Shown: positions 52,578 to 63,289, counted from the first letter of the stretch. The stretch: 64,000 bases of DNA from an uncultured Pelagibacteraceae bacterium (GCA_902612575.1 CACMDZ010000003.1:54610-118609); one strand, 5' to 3'. Translations and numbers: made by a program. The notes: generated by a model from the letters alone, not told the origin.

Positions 52578-55570
52578 GATCTAACTCTCTTTCCTTCAGG
52601 ATCTACATAATGAGAAGAGACAATCTCTACAGGTATCGTTTTATTTTTTAAAGGTGACATAGCAAAGAGTTTTTGTCCTATCATATTTTTACCATCTTTA
52701 ATTATTGCTAAAGAAAATGGGTTATCATATTCAACACTCCAACATGAGGCCGAAACATGACCTAATTTTGGGTTAGGTAATTTTGCTTTTGGATCTTTTA
52801 CTATGTAAGATCCCTCAGGTATACTTGTAGTTTTATCAATTGGAACTACGCCAACTAATTTTTCTCTATCCGTAGATGTAAAGGCAGATCTGTTTAAAGA
52901 TCTTTTGCCTATAAAATCTTTTTTCTTACTAACTAGCCCTTCTAAAGATGCATCGTAAGGGATTGTTCTTCCATCTAATTCAGATCCTGCAACATGGCCC
53001 ATTTCTATTCTTAAAGTTGATAAAGCTTCAGTTCCATATGGTTGTATTTGAAATTCTTTTCCAACTTCCATGATTTTTTCCCACATGAAATATCCGTTAT
53101 CAGATTCAACGTTAATCTCATATGCTAACTCACCAGAAAACGAAATTCTGTAAATTTTTGCAGGAACTCCAAATAAATCAGCCTCTTTATAACCCATAAA
53201 TGGCAAACCTTCGTTTGAAACATCTAAATTAGGGAATAATTTAATTAATAATTTTCTAGAATTAGGTCCTGCGATTGCTGCGCCTGCCCATTGCTCTGTG
53301 GTTGATACAACGTTTACATTTAATTCTGGCCACACTAGTTGTAAATAATATTCTAAATGAGATAGAACATTTGCTGCTTGAGCTGTTGTAGTTGTCATGT
53401 GATAATGATTTTCGGAAATCCTTGTTGTCGTTCCATCATCCATTACAATTCCATCTTCTCTTAACATTACACCGTATCTTGCTTTACCTACTGGAAGTTT
53501 TAGCCAAGCGTTAGTATAAACTCTATTTAAAAATTCTGCTGCATCTGGTCCTTTAACATCTATTTTACCTAATGTTGTAACATCACATACGCCTACATTT
53601 TGTCTTACATTCTTTGCCTCTCTTTTTGATGCTTCAAATAACCCTTCATTTCCTTGCTTGTAATATCTTGGTCTTAACCAAACCCCTGCATCAACAAAAA
53701 CTGCATTATTTTTTTCATGCCATGAGTGCATAGGTGATTTCCTTGTTGGTTTAGAATGCTTACCAACTTCTCTTCCTACAATTGCTCCAATTGAAACTGG
53801 AGTATAAGGAGGTCTAAAAGTCGTATGTCCTACTTGTGGAACAACTTTATTCTCAATATCAGAAACTAATTGTAATCCATTTAAATTACTCGTTTTTCCT
53901 TGGTCGGTAGCCATACCAAGTGTTGTATATCTTTTTACATGCTCGATAGACCTGAAACCTTCTCTTAGCGCTAGCTCAATATCAGAAACCGCTACGTCAT
54001 TTTGAAAATCTAAAAACCTTTTATAAGATTTACCTTTTGGTAAAGGAACACACCAAAATTTGTCATGATCCGATGATTTTTTTTCTACTACTGTCGGAAC
54101 TGAAACTTTATTATTTTTTTCAGTTATTTTATTTGAAACATCAAAACCTTTATCAAAAGCATCTTTAATAGTTTCCTCCAATGTAAATATTCCATTTGCT
54201 GACCCAATTGTATTTTCTTTTTGTTTAGATTTATCTGGTACAAATGCATCAATTTTTTCGTTAAATTTAGATTTGTTTCCTGACTGCGATGCTAAATGAA
54301 TAGATGGTGTCCAAAAACCTGATACACAGATACAATCACATTCAATATTTTCTATGTTAAATAATTCTTTTTTATCGTCAGATATTTTAGCAATATCTGC
54401 TGATTTAACTTTTTTATAGCCTTTTGCAGCAACAACTACATAGGAGAACCTAATTTCAATATTTAAATTTTTTGCCTCAGTTATAATATCTGAAGAAGGA
54501 TTACTTCTTGTATCCAATATGATTGGATTTACTCCATTTTTTTTAAATTCAATTGCAGTTTCATAACCACTATCATTGTTTGTGAAAATTAAAGGTTTTT
54601 TTCCAACTAATACGCCGTAAACTTTCATATACTCTTTAGCAGCTGACGATAACATAACGCCAGGAGTATCATTATTTCCAAAAACTAAAGGTCTTTCAAT
54701 TGAACCTGATGAAATCAATACTTCATTTGCTCTTATGTACCACAAACGTTGTTTAGGGAGATATTTTTGAGTTTTTGGCAAGTGATCACTAATACGCTCT
54801 GACATTACTAACATATTGTGATCATAGTAACCAAAAACTTGTGATCTATTTTTTACTGTAACATTAGGCATGGACTTAAGTTCTGCTATAATTTTTTCTG
54901 TCCACTCAATACCTGTTTGGTTTCCGATATTTACATCGCTTGTTAATAAGCTACCTCCAAATCTTGGTTTATCCTCAGCCAATATTACCCGGGCTCCATT
55001 CTTGGCAGCGGCATAAGCACTTGCTAAACCTGAAGGCCCAGATCCTGTTATTAATAAATCACAATACTCATATTTATGCTCATATCTTTCTTTATCATGT
55101 TTGATAGAGGCTTCTCCAAATCCAGCCGCCATTCGAATAAAAGGTTCATATATTTTATACCAAAAGCTAGGAGGCCACATAAATGTTTTGTAATAGAAAC
55201 CAGCTGGAAAAAACATTTTTAAGAAATTGTTTATCGCACCAATGTCAAAACTTACACTAGGCCAACAATTAACACTCTTAACCTCTAGCCCTTCAAAAAT
55301 TTCTTGTTCTGTTGCTCTTATATTTGGATCTCTCTCGTTATTTCTATCTAACTGTAGAATTGCATAGGGCTCATCAACGCCAACTCCAAAAAAACCCCTA
55401 GGTCTGTGATATTTAAAACTTCTACCTACTAAATGAACTCCATTCGCTATTAAGGCAGATGCGATAGTATCTCCCTCGAAACCAAAATATTTTTTGCCAT
55501 TAAATTTAAACGAGATTTTTTTTTCTCTATTGACCATTCCAACATTATCTAATCTAAAATCCTGGGACAT
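52574..55570 (-). CDS. soxA: Sarcosine oxidase alpha subunit
   Basis: The 998-aa protein has three parts. An N-terminal ferredoxin-like domain contains GDTIASALIANGVHLVGRSFKYHRPRG (quoted in part). A dinucleotide-binding region starts near residue 170 (LLITGSGPSGLASAYAAAKNGA). A C-terminal GcvT/THF domain starts near 620 (AAIAGPNSRKLLIKLF, ALSTLRIEMGH). It binds NAD and THF and captures the methyl group of sarcosine as methylene-THF. Length matches family members. It shares one base with soxD. Confidence 0.96.
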   Translation of the reverse strand: MSQDFRLDNVGMVNREKKISFKFNGKKYFGFEGDTIASALIANGVHLVGRSFKYHRPRGFFGVGVDEPYAILQLDRNNERDPNIRATEQEIFEGLEVKSVNCWPSVSFDIGAINNFLKMFFPAGFYYKTFMWPPSFWYKIYEPFIRMAAGFGEASIKHDKERYEHKYEYCDLLITGSGPSGLASAYAAAKNGARVILAEDKPRFGGSLLTSDVNIGNQTGIEWTEKIIAELKSMPNVTVKNRSQVFGYYDHNMLVMSERISDHLPKTQKYLPKQRLWYIRANEVLISSGSIERPLVFGNNDTPGVMLSSAAKEYMKVYGVLVGKKPLIFTNNDSGYETAIEFKKNGVNPIILDTRSNPSSDIITEAKNLNIEIRFSYVVVAAKGYKKVKSADIAKISDDKKELFNIENIECDCICVSGFWTPSIHLASQSGNKSKFNEKIDAFVPDKSKQKENTIGSANGIFTLEETIKDAFDKGFDVSNKITEKNNKVSVPTVVEKKSSDHDKFWCVPLPKGKSYKRFLDFQNDVAVSDIELALREGFRSIEHVKRYTTLGMATDQGKTSNLNGLQLVSDIENKVVPQVGHTTFRPPYTPVSIGAIVGREVGKHSKPTRKSPMHSWHEKNNAVFVDAGVWLRPRYYKQGNEGLFEASKREAKNVRQNVGVCDVTTLGKIDVKGPDAAEFLNRVYTNAWLKLPVGKARYGVMLREDGIVMDDGTTTRISENHYHMTTTTAQAANVLSHLEYYLQLVWPELNVNVVSTTEQWAGAAIAGPNSRKLLIKLFPNLDVSNEGLPFMGYKEADLFGVPAKIYRISFSGELAYEINVESDNGYFMWEKIMEVGKEFQIQPYGTEALSTLRIEMGHVAGSELDGRTIPYDASLEGLVSKKKDFIGKRSLNRSAFTSTDREKLVGVVPIDKTTSIPEGSYIVKDPKAKLPNPKLGHVSASCWSVEYDNPFSLAIIKDGKNMIGQKLFAMSPLKNKTIPVEIVSSHYVDPEGKRVRS

Positions 55571-55839
55571 TATTCTATTGCTTCGTTTGCTTTATAAGTT
55601 TTAAAAATTTCGTGAGTTGATGTATCTCTCTCAACTTTAATCCATTGTCTACATCCAGAAATATGATGCCATAATTCTAAATGTTTTCCTCTTGGACTTT
55701 TTCTTAAGTATACAAAATTATCCCACTCTTGATCGCTTATTTCTTTATTAAGTTCAGGACGCTTTACTGTTGCATCCCCGCCATAAGCAAATTCATTCTG
55801 AGATCTAAGTCCACAATGTGGACAGTTGATATATAACAT
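55570..55839 (-). CDS. soxD: Sarcosine oxidase delta subunit
   Basis: The 89-aa protein has INCPHCGLRSQNEFAYGGDA at the N-terminus and LELWHHISGCRQWI later. CPHC together with the later His and Cys form the zinc site of SoxD. KSPRGKHLELW is also a family marker. It bridges subunits in the heterotetramer. It is packed between soxB (adjacent, no gap) and soxA (one-base overlap). Confidence 0.95.
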   Translation of the reverse strand: MLYINCPHCGLRSQNEFAYGGDATVKRPELNKEISDQEWDNFVYLRKSPRGKHLELWHHISGCRQWIKVERDTSTHEIFKTYKANEAIE

Positions 55840-57096
55840 TTATGATATCCAGGTTTTAGTTCCTAGGCCTTTTTCATCAATTAAATTTCCAGTGCTAAAT
55901 CTGTTGAGGCTGTAACCGGCATTTAAATCATGAACTCTGTCTTGGGCAATTGTATGTGCAAAAGTCCATCCGGAAGCTGGAGTTGCTTTAAATCCACCAT
56001 AGCACCAACCACAATTTAAGTATAATCCGTTAATATGTGTTTTATCTATAATTGGTGAACCATCCATGGACATATCCATTATTCCACCCCAAGTTCTTAA
56101 CATTTTTAATTTGCTAAGAAATGGAAACATCGCAATCCCTTCTGTTAAAACATGTTGAAGAGTAGGTAAGTTTCCTCTTTGAGAATAACTATTATATCCA
56201 TCCAAGTCTCCACCCATAACCATTTCTCCTTTATCTGATTGGCTACAATAAAAATGTCCTGCACCAAATGTAACAACATGATCAAGCAAAGGTTTAATAG
56301 GCTCTGATACACATGCTTGAAGCAAATGAGTTTCAATTGGTAAAGTCATATTTAACATTTCTGCCAAAATATTTGTACTTCCTGCAACACATAAACCAAC
56401 TTTCTTTGCTTTAATATCTCCTTTAGAAGTTCTTACTCCAAGAATTTTTCCATTTGAGACATCAAATCCTGTAACTTCACAATTTTGAATTATATCAACA
56501 CCCATGGAGTCCGCTTGTCTCGCATAACCCCAGGCAACAGCATCGTGTCTTGCTGTTCCAGCGCTTGGTTGCATCAAGCCTCCAAAAATTGGAAACCTTA
56601 CATTGTCAGAAAAGTCTGCCATTGGAATTAACTTTTGTACTTCTTCTCTATTTAACAAAACCGCATCAATGCCGTTCAAACGCATCGAATTTCCCCTTCT
56701 TGAATAGGCATTCATTTGTGCATCTGAGTGGGCAAGATTAATTATTCCTCTTGGGGAAAACATTACATTGTAATTTAAATCTTGGCTCATCTTTCTCCAA
56801 AGGTCCATACCAAATTCGCTAAACAAACCATTCTCATCATGCATGTAATTAGACCTAATAATTGTAGTATTCCTTCCAACGTTTCCTCCACCTATCCAAC
56901 CTTTTTCAATGATAGCAACATTTGTAATGTTGTGTTCTTTTGCTAAGTAATATGCGGTTGCTAATCCATGGCCTCCCCCACCAATGATAATTACATCGTA
57001 TTCTTTTTTAGGTGTTGGGTCTTTCCATGCAACTTCCCAATTTTGATGATCTGAGAATGCATTTTTTATTAGACTAAAAACTGAGTATTTTTGCAT
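55840..57096 (-). CDS. soxB: Sarcosine oxidase beta subunit
   Basis: The 418-aa FAD protein has DVIIIGGGGHGLATAYYLA near residue 34 and GGNVGRNTTIIRSNYMHDEN, the SoxB hallmark. It also has GGLMQPSAGTARHDAVAWGYAR and LNCGWCYGGFKATPASG (quoted in part). It oxidises sarcosine to glycine with O2, yielding H2O2. The operon soxB-soxD-soxA-soxG is complete here. It is divergent from fhs, with 128 bp of AT-rich DNA between. Confidence 0.96.
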   Translation of the reverse strand: MQKYSVFSLIKNAFSDHQNWEVAWKDPTPKKEYDVIIIGGGGHGLATAYYLAKEHNITNVAIIEKGWIGGGNVGRNTTIIRSNYMHDENGLFSEFGMDLWRKMSQDLNYNVMFSPRGIINLAHSDAQMNAYSRRGNSMRLNGIDAVLLNREEVQKLIPMADFSDNVRFPIFGGLMQPSAGTARHDAVAWGYARQADSMGVDIIQNCEVTGFDVSNGKILGVRTSKGDIKAKKVGLCVAGSTNILAEMLNMTLPIETHLLQACVSEPIKPLLDHVVTFGAGHFYCSQSDKGEMVMGGDLDGYNSYSQRGNLPTLQHVLTEGIAMFPFLSKLKMLRTWGGIMDMSMDGSPIIDKTHINGLYLNCGWCYGGFKATPASGWTFAHTIAQDRVHDLNAGYSLNRFSTGNLIDEKGLGTKTWIS

Positions 57097-57224
57097 TATA
57101 TAATTTTATCTAATTAAACTTAAATTTTTTCTTATTTTTTATATATATATTTTTTAGATGTTTAAAATCCTATTAAAAAAGTATAGAAATTTTGCACACT
57201 AATTTATTATAGGTTTTAAACCAA

Positions 57225-58901
57225 ATGTCAAAAACAGATATCCAAATTGCAAGAGAAGCAAATATGAAACCAATTCAAGAGATTTTGGATGGAGTTGGTG
57301 TTCCAGATAATGCTGAGGCATATAGTCCAATAAGTAGATACATAGCTAAGATCAAACTCGAATATCTTGAAAAATTTAAAAATAAAAAAGACGGAAAATT
57401 AATATTAGTTACTGCAATTACTCCTACTCCAGCTGGAGAAGGAAAAACAACCACATCAGTGGGATTATCAGATGGATTAAACAAAATAGGTAAAAAATCT
57501 ATTGTTTGTTTAAGAGAGCCAAGTTTAGGTCCTTCATTTGGAATGAAAGGTGGTGCGGCTGGTGGTGGTTATGCGCAAGTCGTTCCTATGGAACAAATAA
57601 ATCTTCATTTCACAGGTGACTTTCATGCAATCACTTCTGCTCACAATCTTTTATCTGCTTTAATAGATAACCATATATATTGGGGTAATAAATTAAATAT
57701 TGATGTAAGAAGAATAGTTTGGAAAAGAGTACTTGATATGAACGATCGAGCATTAAGATCTATCAATATTAATCTTGGTGGTGTTGCAAATGGTTTCCCA
57801 AGAGAAGATGGTTTTGATATTACAGTTGCATCCGAAATCATGGCGATCTTTTGTTTATCTAATGATCTACATGATCTTGAAAATAGAATTGGAAATATAA
57901 CTGTTGCTTACACAAGAGATAAAAAACCAATTTATGCAAAAGATTTAAATGCACATGGTCCAATGACTGTTTTGTTAAAAGATGCAATTAGACCAAATGT
58001 AACTCAAACTTTGGAAAATAATCCCGCAATAATCCACGGAGGTCCTTTCGCTAATATTGCACATGGTTGTAATTCTGTATTAGCAACTAAGACAGCATTA
58101 AAACTATCAGACTATGTTGTTACTGAAGCAGGATTTGGTGCCGATCTAGGTGCTGAAAAATTCTTAGATATAAAATGTAGAAAATCAGGATTAAAACCAA
58201 GTTGTGTGGTGATTGTAGCAACTATAAGAGCATTAAAAATGCACGGCGGTGTTAACAAAGATGAACTTAAAAATGAAAATATAGATGCTGTAAAAAAAGG
58301 ATTGGTGAATTTAGAAAGACATATTGAAAATATTCAAAAATTTGGCTTGCCTGTTACAGTAGCTATTAATCACTTTGTTTTGGATACAGACAAAGAGGTC
58401 GATGAAGTTATAAAATTTTGTCAACAAAAAGGTGTAACAGCATCAATATCTAAACATTGGGAAAAAGGTGGAGAAGGAGCAGTAGATTTAGCAAACAATG
58501 TTGCTGAACTGTGTGAAAAAGAAAGTGACTTCAAATTTTTATACGATGATAAAATATCATTATTTAAAAAAATTGAGACGATTGCTAAGGAATTGTATAG
58601 AGCAAGTGAAGTTGTAGCGGATACTAAAATAAGAGAACAATTAAAAAATTTTGAAGAGACAGGTTACCAATCCTTGCCAATTTGTATTGCAAAGACACAA
58701 TATAGTTTTTCTACAGACCCTAATTTAAAAGGCGCACCATCCGGACATGTCCTACCAATAAGAGAAGTAAGGTTATCATCGGGAGCAGAATTTATCGTAG
58801 TTGTTTGCGGTGCTATAATGACTATGCCTGGGTTACCAAAGGTGCCAGCTGCAGATAAAATAAAAATTAATGATAAAGGTGAAACAGAAGGATTATTTTA
58901 A
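57225..58901 (+). CDS. fhs: Formate-tetrahydrofolate ligase
   Basis: The 558-aa protein has the P-loop [18 protein letters not shown] near residue 68, [35 protein letters not shown]-like [14 protein letters not shown], and [18 protein letters not shown]-like [13 protein letters not shown]. It interconverts formate, ATP and THF with 10-formyl-THF, for purine synthesis or ATP gain from oxidised methyl groups. It faces the soxBDAG operon. A short palindrome GGTTTTAAACC (57212-57222) sits just before the ATG and could be an operator. It overlaps the convergent GATase by 9 bp. Confidence 0.97.
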   Translation: MSKTDIQIAREANMKPIQEILDGVGVPDNAEAYSPISRYIAKIKLEYLEKFKNKKDGKLILVTAITPTPAGEGKTTTSVGLSDGLNKIGKKSIVCLREPSLGPSFGMKGGAAGGGYAQVVPMEQINLHFTGDFHAITSAHNLLSALIDNHIYWGNKLNIDVRRIVWKRVLDMNDRALRSININLGGVANGFPREDGFDITVASEIMAIFCLSNDLHDLENRIGNITVAYTRDKKPIYAKDLNAHGPMTVLLKDAIRPNVTQTLENNPAIIHGGPFANIAHGCNSVLATKTALKLSDYVVTEAGFGADLGAEKFLDIKCRKSGLKPSCVVIVATIRALKMHGGVNKDELKNENIDAVKKGLVNLERHIENIQKFGLPVTVAINHFVLDTDKEVDEVIKFCQQKGVTASISKHWEKGGEGAVDLANNVAELCEKESDFKFLYDDKISLFKKIETIAKELYRASEVVADTKIREQLKNFEETGYQSLPICIAKTQYSFSTDPNLKGAPSGHVLPIREVRLSSGAEFIVVVCGAIMTMPGLPKVPAADKIKINDKGETEGLF

Positions 58902-59678
58902 AAGATAATTTAACCAATTTTCAAGTTCTCGCATTCTAAGATCTTTATTTGATTTTTTATTTTCCTCTGCAATCATAGATACATGATTATTTATCTCCTG
59001 CTCATCAACAAAAGCTTTATTATTTAACAGACGATCTTTTCTAAAATGAATAAGACTTATCATTTTATCATAAGTAATTTCTGGGTGGTATTGAATTCCC
59101 CAAATATCACTTACTCCAGATTTGAAATTGACCCCCATTACTTTATTTATAGGATTTGAAGCCAACAAGATTGAATTTTTAGGTAATTTTACAACTTCAT
59201 CAAAATTGAATGCTGGAGTGTTAAAAGTTTCATTTTTGTTTTTATAAATTGGATGTTGCAATCCATTACTATTGATCTCAATATCATGAGCTATTCCTCT
59301 ATGAGATCCAGTCATGCATCTTTTTACTTGTCCTCCAGCAACTGTAGCGGCTACCTGAAGACCCCAACAAATTGCTAGTATTTTTTTTATTTTATTTTGA
59401 CATGATTTCATAAATTCTATTTGTCTTCTTATTTCTAGTGTATCATTATATATATTTAAACTACTTCCTCCCCAGATCATTCCATCAAATTTTTCTAAAC
59501 CTTTTGCTACTTCTGAAATATTTTTATCAGATGAAGGATTGACTACATCAATTTCTAAATCATTTGTGAAATAACTAATACTATCTTTTAGACTTTCAGT
59601 GTGAGTTTTTATTCCACCTTCAGTAAAACTTTGATTTTCCTCTTTAAGATTGCCTTCAACTATTAATATCTTTTTCAT
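58893..59678 (-). CDS. Class I glutamine amidotransferase-like protein
   Basis: The 261-aa protein has [20 protein letters not shown] near residue 100 with the nucleophilic Cys (C in AICWGLQ) and [12 protein letters not shown] near 200 with the catalytic His and Glu. The family splits glutamine, or gamma-glutamyl compounds in the PuuD branch. No synthetase partner domain is attached. It overlaps the iron alcohol dehydrogenase gene by 4 bp, tying it to the sugar operon. The role there is unclear. Confidence 0.85.
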   Translation of the reverse strand: MKKILIVEGNLKEENQSFTEGGIKTHTESLKDSISYFTNDLEIDVVNPSSDKNISEVAKGLEKFDGMIWGGSSLNIYNDTLEIRRQIEFMKSCQNKIKKILAICWGLQVAATVAGGQVKRCMTGSHRGIAHDIEINSNGLQHPIYKNKNETFNTPAFNFDEVVKLPKNSILLASNPINKVMGVNFKSGVSDIWGIQYHPEITYDKMISLIHFRKDRLLNNKAFVDEQEINNHVSMIAEENKKSNKDLRMRELENWLNYLLK

Positions 59679-60838
59679 TTAAACAATTCTCCAGAGATGC
59701 TATTTTTGTAAATTATTTTCATATCAGAAATTGTCAATGTTTTGGGGTTAGATGTAGTTGACGGGTCATTCAAAGCCATTTCAGATAGTTCATCTATATC
59801 AAGCTTATTTATATCAATCACATCTGATAATTTATGAGGTATTTCTAATTCTTTTCTCAAATCTAGTATCCACTCTAAGAAAGAATTAAAACTTTTCGAT
59901 AAATTAAGATAATCACAAATAGAAATAATTCTCTCTTCTATAGCTTCTCTATTGAAAGTTAATACATATGGCATGAATATTGCGTTAGATAATCCATGAT
60001 GAATATTGAACTTAGCATTTAATGGATGACTTAATGAATGAATGGCACCAAGACCTTTCTGAAAAGCGGTTGAACCCATACTGGCAGCAGCTAATAAATC
60101 AGATCTTGCATCTAAATCATTACCATTATGTACTGCATTTAATAAAGATTTCTTTATTAGTTTCATTCCTTCAATTGCAATTCCATCAGCCATTGGATGG
60201 AAGCCTGGTGCACAAAATGCCTCTAAATTATGTGCTAGTGCATCCATGCCAGTTGCTCCTGTTAATCTTGGAGAAAGATCTTTTGTTAAAATTGGGTCTA
60301 AAATAACTATTGATGGTAAAAATTTTGGATGGAAAATTATTTTTTTAACTCCAGTTTCTTTATTTATTATCGCAGAAGCTCTCCCTGTTTCTGAACCAGT
60401 TCCTGCTGTGGTTGGAATAGCAATTATAGGAGGTATATTTTCATTATTTGCTCTTTTCCAATAATCTCCAATATCCTCAAAGTCCCATATAGGTCTTGTT
60501 TGTGCAGACATAAATGCAATTGCTTTTCCCACATCAAGTCCACTTCCACCTCCAAAAGCAATTACCCCATCACAATTATTTTTCTTAAATTCTTTAACAC
60601 CTTCTTCAACATTCTCACCAAAAGGATTTCCTGAAAAATCAGAGAACACTTCTATATTATCAATTCTATTTTTAATTTTTGAAATTACCTCTTTAACCAT
60701 TGGTAAGTTTATCAAATCCTTATCCGTCACAAATAAAGGATTTTGAATTTTTAAATTTGAACAGGCCAAATAAAGATCTTTTATTCTATCTTTGCCAACC
60801 CAGATAGTAGTAGGATAATTCCAATTATAATTACTCAT
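59675..60838 (-). CDS. Iron-containing alcohol dehydrogenase
   Basis: The 387-aa group III alcohol dehydrogenase has VIAFGGGSGLDVGKAIAFMS near residue 95, PTTAGTGSETGRAS near 142, GMDALAHNLEAF near 198 with an Asp and His metal ligand, and IHSLSHPLNAKFNIHHGLSNAI near 265 with further His ligands (quoted in part). It oxidises or reduces a small alcohol or aldehyde with NAD. Coupled by 8 bp to the glycosidase gene and by 4 bp to the amidotransferase, it may act on the aglycone released by the glycosidase, which is inference. Confidence 0.92.
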   Translation of the reverse strand: MSNYNWNYPTTIWVGKDRIKDLYLACSNLKIQNPLFVTDKDLINLPMVKEVISKIKNRIDNIEVFSDFSGNPFGENVEEGVKEFKKNNCDGVIAFGGGSGLDVGKAIAFMSAQTRPIWDFEDIGDYWKRANNENIPPIIAIPTTAGTGSETGRASAIINKETGVKKIIFHPKFLPSIVILDPILTKDLSPRLTGATGMDALAHNLEAFCAPGFHPMADGIAIEGMKLIKKSLLNAVHNGNDLDARSDLLAAASMGSTAFQKGLGAIHSLSHPLNAKFNIHHGLSNAIFMPYVLTFNREAIEERIISICDYLNLSKSFNSFLEWILDLRKELEIPHKLSDVIDINKLDIDELSEMALNDPSTTSNPKTLTISDMKIIYKNSISGELFK

Positions 60839-62096
60839 ATTTATTCTCTAAAATTAAATCTAAAAATAAGGATGCAGTCCACGAAAAATTGGTTGCACCA
60901 AATCCTTTTCCAGTTTTGCAACTAAAATATTCATTAAAACCTTTTTGTTTTACAAGATCGATTGTTTTCTTTTTGATTTGATTTGCAAATCTATTATCTT
61001 TATTTTTTAATCCTTGATAGATAATCCAATTACAATTTATCCACACTGGGCCTCGCCAATATCTTTTTTCTTCAAATTTTCGATGATTTGATTTTATACT
61101 TGAAAAAAAATATTTTTCTTTATTGCTATGTTTTTTTAGGTTTTTGATAATATTATTATTTAATGTTTTATCTTTTAAATCGGCAAATAAAATAAAATAA
61201 TTTGTAATAGATGGGATTGTTATTTTTTTTTTATTTTTTAAATCAAGATTAAAAAAACTATTATTCTTTTTATTATATAATTTAACAATTTTTTTCTCAG
61301 ACCTTGAAATATAAGAATCTATTTCATTACTTTTCAAATCAAACATTCTTAATAGTTTAACAAGATCTTTATTTGCCCTCAAAAATATCGAATTAAATCC
61401 AACATCAACAACATTAAATAACGAAGCTTTGAAAAGTTTGTTTGGATTATAATTATTTTTTCTTAAGTGATTTTTAATCGTTACATATCTATCATAATCT
61501 ATGTCTAAAGGTCTGTATTCAGGATTAACCACTTTGTTATCACCTCTTTTGTATTTTAAATTCTTTGGAATTTTTACTTTACTCATCGGATCATCCCACA
61601 GAGGTGAATTGTCATATCCACTCTCCCATGGATGTAAAATTGAGACTAATCCTGAATTATTTGGGTCTCTAAATTTAATGAACCATTTGTGATATTTTAA
61701 AACACCTTTAATAATTTTTTTAAATTCAGCTTTTTCTTTTTTAATTTTATTTTTATCTAAAATTAACTTTATTATTATTGCCAAGATAGGAGGTTGGGTA
61801 ATTCCAGATGAATGAATTTTATTTCCACAGGCCCAAACAGAATGGTTTGGATAATAATTAGTATTTAAATCATGAAACAAAATATGTGGTATCATTCCGT
61901 CTTTCCATTGACCTCTAATAAGTGTATTTAATTCATCTAAAGCGTATTTAAGTTTAAAATGTGAATAACCTAAAGCTATAAATCCAGAGTCCCAATTCCA
62001 TTGAGCTGGGTATAATTTATTATTGGTTGGTAAAGTGTATCCCTTTTTTTTATTACCTAACAACACCTTTTTAGCTGAATTAATAAATTTTTTCAT
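60831..62096 (-). CDS. GH63/mannosylglycerate-hydrolase-like glycosidase
   Basis: The 421-aa protein has an (alpha/alpha)6-barrel pattern: YPAQWNWDSGFIALGYSHF near residue 28, GQWKDGMIPHILFHD near 65, YFSSIKSNHRKFEEKRYWRGPVWINCNW near 325 (quoted in part), and KGFGATNFSWTAS near the end. WxWDSGF and YWRGPVWIN are typical of the GH63 group that includes mannosyl- and glucosylglycerate hydrolases. No signal peptide, so it is cytoplasmic and acts after import. It is coupled to the ABC permeases. The sugar cannot be named from sequence. Confidence 0.85.
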   Translation of the reverse strand: MKKFINSAKKVLLGNKKKGYTLPTNNKLYPAQWNWDSGFIALGYSHFKLKYALDELNTLIRGQWKDGMIPHILFHDLNTNYYPNHSVWACGNKIHSSGITQPPILAIIIKLILDKNKIKKEKAEFKKIIKGVLKYHKWFIKFRDPNNSGLVSILHPWESGYDNSPLWDDPMSKVKIPKNLKYKRGDNKVVNPEYRPLDIDYDRYVTIKNHLRKNNYNPNKLFKASLFNVVDVGFNSIFLRANKDLVKLLRMFDLKSNEIDSYISRSEKKIVKLYNKKNNSFFNLDLKNKKKITIPSITNYFILFADLKDKTLNNNIIKNLKKHSNKEKYFFSSIKSNHRKFEEKRYWRGPVWINCNWIIYQGLKNKDNRFANQIKKKTIDLVKQKGFNEYFSCKTGKGFGATNFSWTASLFLDLILENKYE

Positions 62097-63289
62097 TAAC
62101 CCTTTACACTTCCAGCAGTTAGTCCACTTACTAAATATTTTTCAAAATAAACAAAAATAAATAAAACTGGAATAGTGACTACAACTGATCCTGCCATTAA
62201 ATATTGTCTAGGGGTTTCTGCATCACCACTCAAATATTGTATCGCTCTTGATAAAGTAAATGAATTTGGATTATCTAGAAACATTAAAGAAAACAAGAAT
62301 TCATTCCATGCAATCATAAATACATAAAGAGCAACTGAAGAAATTGCAGGAATACTTAATGGTAAAATAATTTTTATAATAATTCCAAACCAATTTAATT
62401 TATCCATAATAGCAGCTTCTTCTAATTCCTTAGGTATACTTTTGAAATATCCTTGAAGCATATATATCGCAACTGGCAAAGTAGTTGCTGTATATACTAT
62501 TAAAAGCCCACCTACATTATTTCTTAACCCTAGCTGACTAAATACGGTATACAAAGGTATTACTAAAACTATAGCAGGAAACATATAAATAATTAATATT
62601 GAAGTAGACAAAAAGTTTTTTCCAAAAAAATTTAGTCTTGCAACTGCGTATGCAGCTGGAATAGCAAAAATTAATGTGATTATAACTGTGCCAACTGATA
62701 CAAATGTACTGATAAGTATATATCTTCCAAATTTATAAGTATCAAAGATGACAAAGTAAGATTTAAACAGTTCTTTAATATCTTGAGCAAAATTAATACT
62801 AAAGTCCAAAGGATTTATAAGCAGTGCAGCTTGTGTTTTAAAGCTTGTAACTATCATCATGTAAAATGGAAATAAAATTACAAATGAAAATAAAACAATT
62901 CCAAAAAGAGTTAAAAATTCAAATAAAACTGATTGAGACGAATGCTCAAGTTCTAAGTTTTTTTGATTGTATTTATCAATTTTAAAAGAATAGAAAATAA
63001 TAATTCCAAATACACCAATATTATACCAAATAGGCATGTTTTGGATGACAAATCCATCAATTAAAGTGAAGAAAGATGCAAATACTATTGATTTTATATA
63101 ATTATTTAATTTATCTCCAATAACAAGACTAATCAGGGAAATTCCTATACCAAGAGATAATATAATCGCAAAATTAAAATTCTTTAAATCGATACCTTGT
63201 AATGTTGATAAAATCTTCCAAATAGAAATTAAAGAAAATAAAAAAATTGATGAAATGAATGAATATAATATTAAAGATCTAATTTTCAT
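62096..63289 (-). CDS. Sugar ABC transporter permease (MalG-like) with N-terminal membrane extension
   Basis: The 397-aa protein ends in a normal MalG-type permease: LEEAAIMDKLNWFGIIIKIILPLS with the EAA loop (quoted in part) and GSVVVTIPVLFIFVYFEKYLVSGLTAGSVKG at the C-terminus (quoted in part). MalG proteins are about 280 aa. Here roughly 115 extra residues at the N-terminus add three or four membrane helices. The start overlaps malF by 11 bp and the stop shares a base with the glycosidase start. The role of the extension is unknown. Confidence 0.9.
   Translation of the reverse strand: MKIRSLILYSFISSIFLFSLISIWKILSTLQGIDLKNFNFAIILSLGIGISLISLVIGDKLNNYIKSIVFASFFTLIDGFVIQNMPIWYNIGVFGIIIFYSFKIDKYNQKNLELEHSSQSVLFEFLTLFGIVLFSFVILFPFYMMIVTSFKTQAALLINPLDFSINFAQDIKELFKSYFVIFDTYKFGRYILISTFVSVGTVIITLIFAIPAAYAVARLNFFGKNFLSTSILIIYMFPAIVLVIPLYTVFSQLGLRNNVGGLLIVYTATTLPVAIYMLQGYFKSIPKELEEAAIMDKLNWFGIIIKIILPLSIPAISSVALYVFMIAWNEFLFSLMFLDNPNSFTLSRAIQYLSGDAETPRQYLMAGSVVVTIPVLFIFVYFEKYLVSGLTAGSVKG

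Noticed and set aside
57097-57224. Riboswitch or other structured RNA between soxB and fhs
   Set aside because: The 128 bp are AT-rich with TATATA runs. Apart from a short palindrome just before the fhs ATG I found no stable fold on either strand and no clear promoter pair.
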